Shown here piece by piece: positions 6,862 to 10,222 of a stretch of 10,222 bases of DNA. The DNA lies in the NCBI GenBank assembly GCA_023228385.1, contig JALOBF010000043.1:1-10222 (forward strand), written 5' to 3'. The position numbers and the translations under genes are program-made. The stretch comes from Bacilli bacterium (lineage in GTDB: Bacteria; Bacillota_I; Bacilli_A; ML615J-28; CAG-698). A model generated the notes under the pieces. It was not told where the DNA came from. It saw only the letters and a program-made list of their open reading frames with translations, and did not search any database. Each line of letters opens with the position of its first letter. The stretch's first letter is position 1.

Positions 6862-7755
6862 ATGAAAAAAGAGCGTCAAAAAATTTTAATACGCTATAAT
6901 AATTACCCTGATCCGGTTATCGGTGTTCATGTTATTGCCAATACAAAAGGTTTATATACCATTGTCGCAAAGACAGAACAAAAACTGGAGAAATTTCAGG
7001 TAAAAGAAGGGTTAATTGTTGATAATAAGGTCGTGGCGGAAAAAATCATAAAGGAATTGGCCTTGGGTGATAAGGATACCGAAGACGAGATCATTGTTTT
7101 ATATGATACCCCTGATTTGCTGTGCTTTAATACGATATTGCCGAAGGCCGGCCGGGCTCGTACAAAAAAACTGGCCAAAAAAGAGTTAAATGAATTCTTC
7201 CGGACAAACAGCGATACATATAAGCAGATTAACCGGATTATTAACCGCAAGGACGGCGGAATAATATTTTATATCGACCTTATACCCGGTAAGTTAATTA
7301 ACAGCTTGGAGGAACTGTCAAATCTCATGAATAAGTATATTGAGTCTTCGGTCAGTTTCATCCAGGCTGTTGCTGGGGCCTTTGAAGAGCGTTTTAAGAA
7401 TCCGCTCGACACATTTATTGTTTTCCGCGATGGGGTCAGTTGCCATGTCTTGTTATTATTTGAATCGAAATTAATCGACTCGATTGCCTTGTATAACAGC
7501 AACCCGCCGGAAAGCGAGATTTACAGCAACCTGGAAATCTTAAGAAGCAAGCATTTATTTGCTTACGAGAAAAAGGAAACTAACCATATTTTGTTTATTG
7601 TTGAAGAAGAAGATATCAGGAGCCGCTATGAATCATTTTTCACCAACGAAAAATTATTTGAGATTGTGCAAGCCGATATCACATACGATGACATTATCAT
7701 AACGGCCGCCAAGTATGCCGGTGACTATATTGACGGATTTTATATAAGAATATAG
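6862..7755 (+). CDS. PilM-like actin-fold protein, nucleotide-binding motifs apparently degenerate
   Basis: A 297-residue protein with no membrane segment, predicted cytoplasmic. The segment EGLIVDNKVVAEKIIKELA (about residues 48-67) closely follows the conserved PilM pattern in which a GxIxD segment starts the domain 1C helix, and the later stretch IQAVAGAFEERF ... TFIVFRDGVSCHVLLLFE (about 167-202) fits the PilM region before and including the second phosphate-binding strand. PilM is the FtsA/actin-like cytoplasmic partner of PilN in type IV pilus assembly. The expected N-terminal DIG-S/T motif and second DxG motif are not visible, and the protein is shorter than usual PilM (around 350 residues), so ATP binding may be lost. 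PilN and PilO do not follow; pilins do. GAGG at 6851-6854, 7 bases before ATG, supports the start. The 33-base gap after the repeat protein is the largest in the operon. The family call is by eye and moderate. Confidence 0.6.
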   Translation: MKKERQKILIRYNNYPDPVIGVHVIANTKGLYTIVAKTEQKLEKFQVKEGLIVDNKVVAEKIIKELALGDKDTEDEIIVLYDTPDLLCFNTILPKAGRARTKKLAKKELNEFFRTNSDTYKQINRIINRKDGGIIFYIDLIPGKLINSLEELSNLMNKYIESSVSFIQAVAGAFEERFKNPLDTFIVFRDGVSCHVLLLFESKLIDSIALYNSNPPESEIYSNLEILRSKHLFAYEKKETNHILFIVEEEDIRSRYESFFTNEKLFEIVQADITYDDIIITAAKYAGDYIDGFYIRI

Positions 7756-7764
7756 GTGGTGGAA

Positions 7765-8196
7765 ATGAAAAAAGGCTTTACTCTTGTTGAGGTTGTCACC
7801 GCTTTGGCCATAATGGCCATTGTCGGACTAATAATCAGCTCCGTTTATATTTCTATTGTGAAATTTGAAGTTAGCAAAAGGGAAAAGAATGAATTAAAAT
7901 CCATAATTAGCAATATCCACGAAATATATCTGGCTGACCCGGAAAACTGGCAGAAGGAATATTACCGTTCCTATAATCAGTATTTTGCCGGACCGGTAAT
8001 TGCCGATGACCAAAGACTCATCTATGACCGCGATTTTAGTTTAATCACTACCGGGGGTGGCAGCTATGTGTTATATTATGATTATGGCTATAACGATAAT
8101 GATGAGGTTTATGTGCTGACCATTACGAAAATCGTAAAAGGAAATAAAGAGTTAGTTAGCGATATTTATCTTGGGCGCTGGAAGAAGGGGTGCTGA
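7765..8196 (+). CDS. Class III prepilin, minor pilin (GspI/PilV-like)
   Basis: From the ATG at 7765 this is 143 residues. It starts MKKG then FTLVEVVTALAIMAIVGLII, a textbook type IV prepilin: PilD cleavage after Gly4, Phe as the new N-terminus and Glu5 of the mature chain present, followed by a hydrophobic assembly helix. The frame is open upstream to GTG codons at 7756 and 7759, but the ribosome site AGGTGG (7754-7759) is correctly spaced only for 7765. The C-terminal domain is acidic and Tyr-rich (for example YVLYYDYGYNDNDE) and ends in a single Cys; I cannot assign it further. The ribosome site overlaps the TAG stop of the preceding PilM-like gene, and the next gene starts two bases after this one ends, so coupling is likely. 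Confidence 0.9.
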   Translation: MKKGFTLVEVVTALAIMAIVGLIISSVYISIVKFEVSKREKNELKSIISNIHEIYLADPENWQKEYYRSYNQYFAGPVIADDQRLIYDRDFSLITTGGGSYVLYYDYGYNDNDEVYVLTITKIVKGNKELVSDIYLGRWKKGC

Positions 8197-8198
8197 AG

Positions 8199-8606
8199 AT
8201 GAAAAACAATAAAGGTGCGGTTTTGGTTATAACCAGTATTTTGTTGTCGATGATAACATTGTTGGCAATTCTGGCCTTTTCTCTTTTTTACTATAACTAT
8301 ATAAAAATCGACAGGTCATATAAAAGGATGAGAAATCGCCTCGATCTTGAAACCATTGCCCAGGAAGTATTTATTCAGTTTACCAAAAACGTTGCCGGCG
8401 GCTATAATCCTGATGATGTCATAATCGTTTATTATGATGACCGAGAATATGAAATTATTTACAACGGCGATGATATTTACGAATATGCTATTGAAAAAGA
8501 ATACAGGAATATTACCTACCGAATTCAGGTTAAATTTAAAGTCAATGTTATTTCCGAAGAGAAAAAGGAATACCTGATTCTTCAATGGGAGATAGCAAAT
8601 GCCTAG
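8199..8606 (+). CDS. PilX/GspK-like prepilin without Glu5
   Basis: 135 residues from ATG 8199 (the frame is also open from GTG 8190, which would overlap the preceding gene). GAAGGGG at 8184-8190, 8 bases before 8199, favours the ATG. The N-terminus MKNNKG followed by AVLVITSILLSMITLLAILA has the short basic leader, Gly, and a long hydrophobic helix of a class III signal, in the KGAxLV form typical of PilX_N and GspK proteins. The fifth mature residue is Ile, not Glu. Loss of Glu5 is known for GspK, which caps the pseudopilus tip, so a tip position is plausible here. The soluble domain (residues about 35-135) has several beta-like stretches rich in Tyr and acidic residues. It lies just after a GspI/PilV-like gene and just before the prepilin peptidase. 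Prepilin status is likely but rests on the N-terminus only. Confidence 0.75.
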   Translation: MKNNKGAVLVITSILLSMITLLAILAFSLFYYNYIKIDRSYKRMRNRLDLETIAQEVFIQFTKNVAGGYNPDDVIIVYYDDREYEIIYNGDDIYEYAIEKEYRNITYRIQVKFKVNVISEEKKEYLILQWEIANA

Positions 8607-8615
8607 GAGGAAAAT

Positions 8616-9386
8616 GTGATATTTGCGGTTATTATTTTCGGAATACTCATCGGCAGTTTTTCCAATGTCGTCATCTATCGCATGCCCCGCAAATTAAGCA
8701 TCATCAAGCCCGGTTCCCATTGTGTGGCCTGTAATAAAGAAATCAAATGGCATGATAATATTCCCCTTATCAGTTATGTTATTTTAAAAGGTAAATGCCG
8801 TTATTGCCGGGAAAGAATTTCCCTTCGCTATCCGCTTGTTGAAGGCTTATATGGTCTTTTATATGGCGTTTCTTATCTGAAATTCGGCCTTACCGTAAAC
8901 CTTGCCTTTGCCTTAATATTCATTACAATAATTGTCTGGATAATGTTTATCGATCTTGATTTTCATATTATACCGGATACGCTGAATATAAGCTTATTCA
9001 TCCTTGGGATAATCCGAATTCTGTATTTGTTTTTCCGCGGTGATAAAAATGAAATCATCATTAACGTTATCGGATTTATCGGCGGCTTTTTGTTGTTGTT
9101 TATTATAAGACGGATTGCTTCAATGATATATAAAAGGGAAGCAATGGGCTACGGCGATGTCAAACTATTAGCCGGGGCCGGTCTTAATCTTGGGATTTAC
9201 AATATTTTATTGTCTTTCGGTTTTTCAACCATTATCGGCGCGATAACAGCCCTGATTCTGCTAAAGTTTAAAAAACTAAGTAAGGGCGATGAAATGGCCT
9301 TCGGACCGTTTTTGGTTACGGGAATGATAATTTCCCTGTTCTTCGGGTCCGATATTATCAGTTGGTATATTAATTTATTTATATAG
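8616..9386 (+). CDS. pilD: Prepilin peptidase / N-methyltransferase (PilD, type 4 leader peptidase)
   Basis: A 256-residue polytopic membrane enzyme that removes the prepilin leader after Gly and methylates the new N-terminal residue; it would process the three prepilins of this operon. The N-terminal DiS_P_DiS domain shows GSFSNVVIYRMP and a complete four-cysteine set (C36xxC39, C61xxC64). The aspartyl protease domain shows FIDLDFHIIPD (D113, first catalytic Asp) and GYGDVKL (the GxGD motif, D181). About seven hydrophobic segments and the length are normal for the bifunctional family. It starts at GTG 8616: AGGAGG (8605-8610) is perfectly spaced, and the nearby ATG (8614-8616) is out of frame and runs at once into TGA. 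The ribosome site overlaps the stop of the previous gene. Confidence 0.96.
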   Translation: MIFAVIIFGILIGSFSNVVIYRMPRKLSIIKPGSHCVACNKEIKWHDNIPLISYVILKGKCRYCRERISLRYPLVEGLYGLLYGVSYLKFGLTVNLAFALIFITIIVWIMFIDLDFHIIPDTLNISLFILGIIRILYLFFRGDKNEIIINVIGFIGGFLLLFIIRRIASMIYKREAMGYGDVKLLAGAGLNLGIYNILLSFGFSTIIGAITALILLKFKKLSKGDEMAFGPFLVTGMIISLFFGSDIISWYINLFI

Positions 9387-9396
9387 GTGAATATAT

Positions 9397-10222
9397 ATGG
9401 CGATTTTTAAATATCAGGCAATGACATTGGAAGGGAAGGTTATTAAGGGACGGGAATCAGCCGGTGATTTGCGCGATTTGCAAAGCCTTTTGAAAGGCCG
9501 GGATTTAAAGTTAATAAAAGGAAGAGAAGTAAAGGAAAGAAAATCGATTTCCTTTCTGACTATCGGCGGCGGCGTTAAAAAAAGCGAGGTTATAATTTTT
9601 ATCAGGCAATTCGCGGTTATGATTACTGCCGGCATTAACATTATCGATGCCATTGACACAATGCGCTTTCAGGTTAAATCAAAAGTCTTCCGCAATATTC
9701 TTATTAAAATATATGACGACTTATTGAAAGGCGTGTATTTATCCGACGCCTTTGCCGCCCACCCCAAAGTCTTCCCGTCGTTTTTAAAGAACATGATTTA
9801 TATCGGCGAAGTCAGCGGCAATCTTGATTATGTTCTGAATAAAGTCGCGGATTATTATGAACGTGATTTAAAAACAAAAGCGAAGGCAAAAAACGCTCTG
9901 ACTTATCCGACCTTTTTATTTGTCATTATTGTTGCGGTTTTTATTTTTCTTACCGTTTATATCGTTCCGGAATTTCAAAACATGCTGAAGGAATTCGGAG
10001 GAGAACTGCCTTATCTGACCCAGATTGTTTTTAATATTAGTAATTTCATGCGTGGGAACTTTATAAATATATTGCAGTATGTCGGTTGTGCCTTCGTATT
10101 TCTTTGGATATTTTTTAAGACAAAACCAGGACGTTATGTCAAGGACTATCTGAAACTGAATTTACCGTTCTTAAGGGCAATTAACCATACGCTGATAACG
10201 GCAAGGTTTGCCCGCGGTTTGG
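9397..10222 (+). CDS. pilC: Type IV pilus inner-membrane platform protein PilC/GspF (5' part, cut by window edge)
   Basis: The first 275 residues are present and the frame is still open at the right edge. Family members are usually about 400 residues, so roughly two thirds is seen. The N-terminus MAIFKYQAMTLEGKVIKG is the classic start (F.Y.A....G....G) of PilC/GspF. The first T2SSF domain (about residues 66-190) contains FIRQFAVMITAGI, the GEVSGNLD motif near residue 137-144, and a YPTFLF...VYIVPEF membrane segment; a second membrane segment covers about 222-240, and TARFARGL at the edge begins the second T2SSF repeat. The protein anchors the assembly ATPase and feeds pilins into the fibre. 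AGGTGA (9385-9390) overlaps the pilD stop and is 6 bases from ATG. No ATPase gene is in the window. Confidence 0.95.
   Translation, partial: MAIFKYQAMTLEGKVIKGRESAGDLRDLQSLLKGRDLKLIKGREVKERKSISFLTIGGGVKKSEVIIFIRQFAVMITAGINIIDAIDTMRFQVKSKVFRNILIKIYDDLLKGVYLSDAFAAHPKVFPSFLKNMIYIGEVSGNLDYVLNKVADYYERDLKTKAKAKNALTYPTFLFVIIVAVFIFLTVYIVPEFQNMLKEFGGELPYLTQIVFNISNFMRGNFINILQYVGCAFVFLWIFFKTKPGRYVKDYLKLNLPFLRAINHTLITARFARGL

Noticed and set aside
9414..9659. An 81-codon minus-strand open frame at the right end
   Set aside because: It is antisense to the clear pilC frame that runs off the window edge.

Overview
The window looks like chromosomal DNA of a low-GC bacterium, most simply a member of the Bacillota or a Mollicutes-related lineage. 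The evidence is the high A+T content, strong Gram-positive-style Shine-Dalgarno (SD) sites (AGGAGG, GGAGGTGAT) and type IV pilus genes of the Gram-positive kind. TGA is used as a stop (6826-6828, 8194-8196) and the Trp codons examined are TGG, so the standard bacterial code applies rather than the Mycoplasma code. The exact taxon is not resolvable from the sequence alone.

Layout. Bases 1-968 are a very A+T-rich stretch in which I find no convincing gene. It holds candidate promoters, a short G+C-rich hairpin, two perfect inverted repeats and long T runs. From 969 to the right edge, seven genes lie on the + strand, tightly packed, overlapping or separated by a few bases, and probably form one operon. 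In order they are: a class III prepilin (GspJ/PilW-like position and size); a giant 1808-residue exported protein made of 22 InlB-type B-repeats plus two Ig-like C-terminal domains; a degenerate PilM-like actin-fold protein; a second prepilin (GspI/PilV-like); a PilX/GspK-like prepilin without Glu5; the prepilin peptidase PilD; and the first two thirds of the platform protein PilC/GspF, cut by the window edge. I see no ATPase (PilB/PilT), PilN, PilO or obvious major pilin in the window.

How the parts may work together. PilD would cleave and methylate the prepilins. PilC would be the inner-membrane platform from which they are assembled, and the PilM-like protein would sit on the cytoplasmic side. 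Three different minor-pilin-like genes in the same operon as one giant adhesin-like protein resemble the general logic of the PilV-PilW-PilX-PilY1 tip module of type IV pili. Here, however, the large partner is built from InlB/Flg_new repeats rather than a PilY1 fold. My main hypothesis is that this locus encodes a pilus or pseudopilus carrying, or secreting, a very large repeat adhesin. The gene order and repeat architecture are seen directly; the tip-adhesin role is inference.
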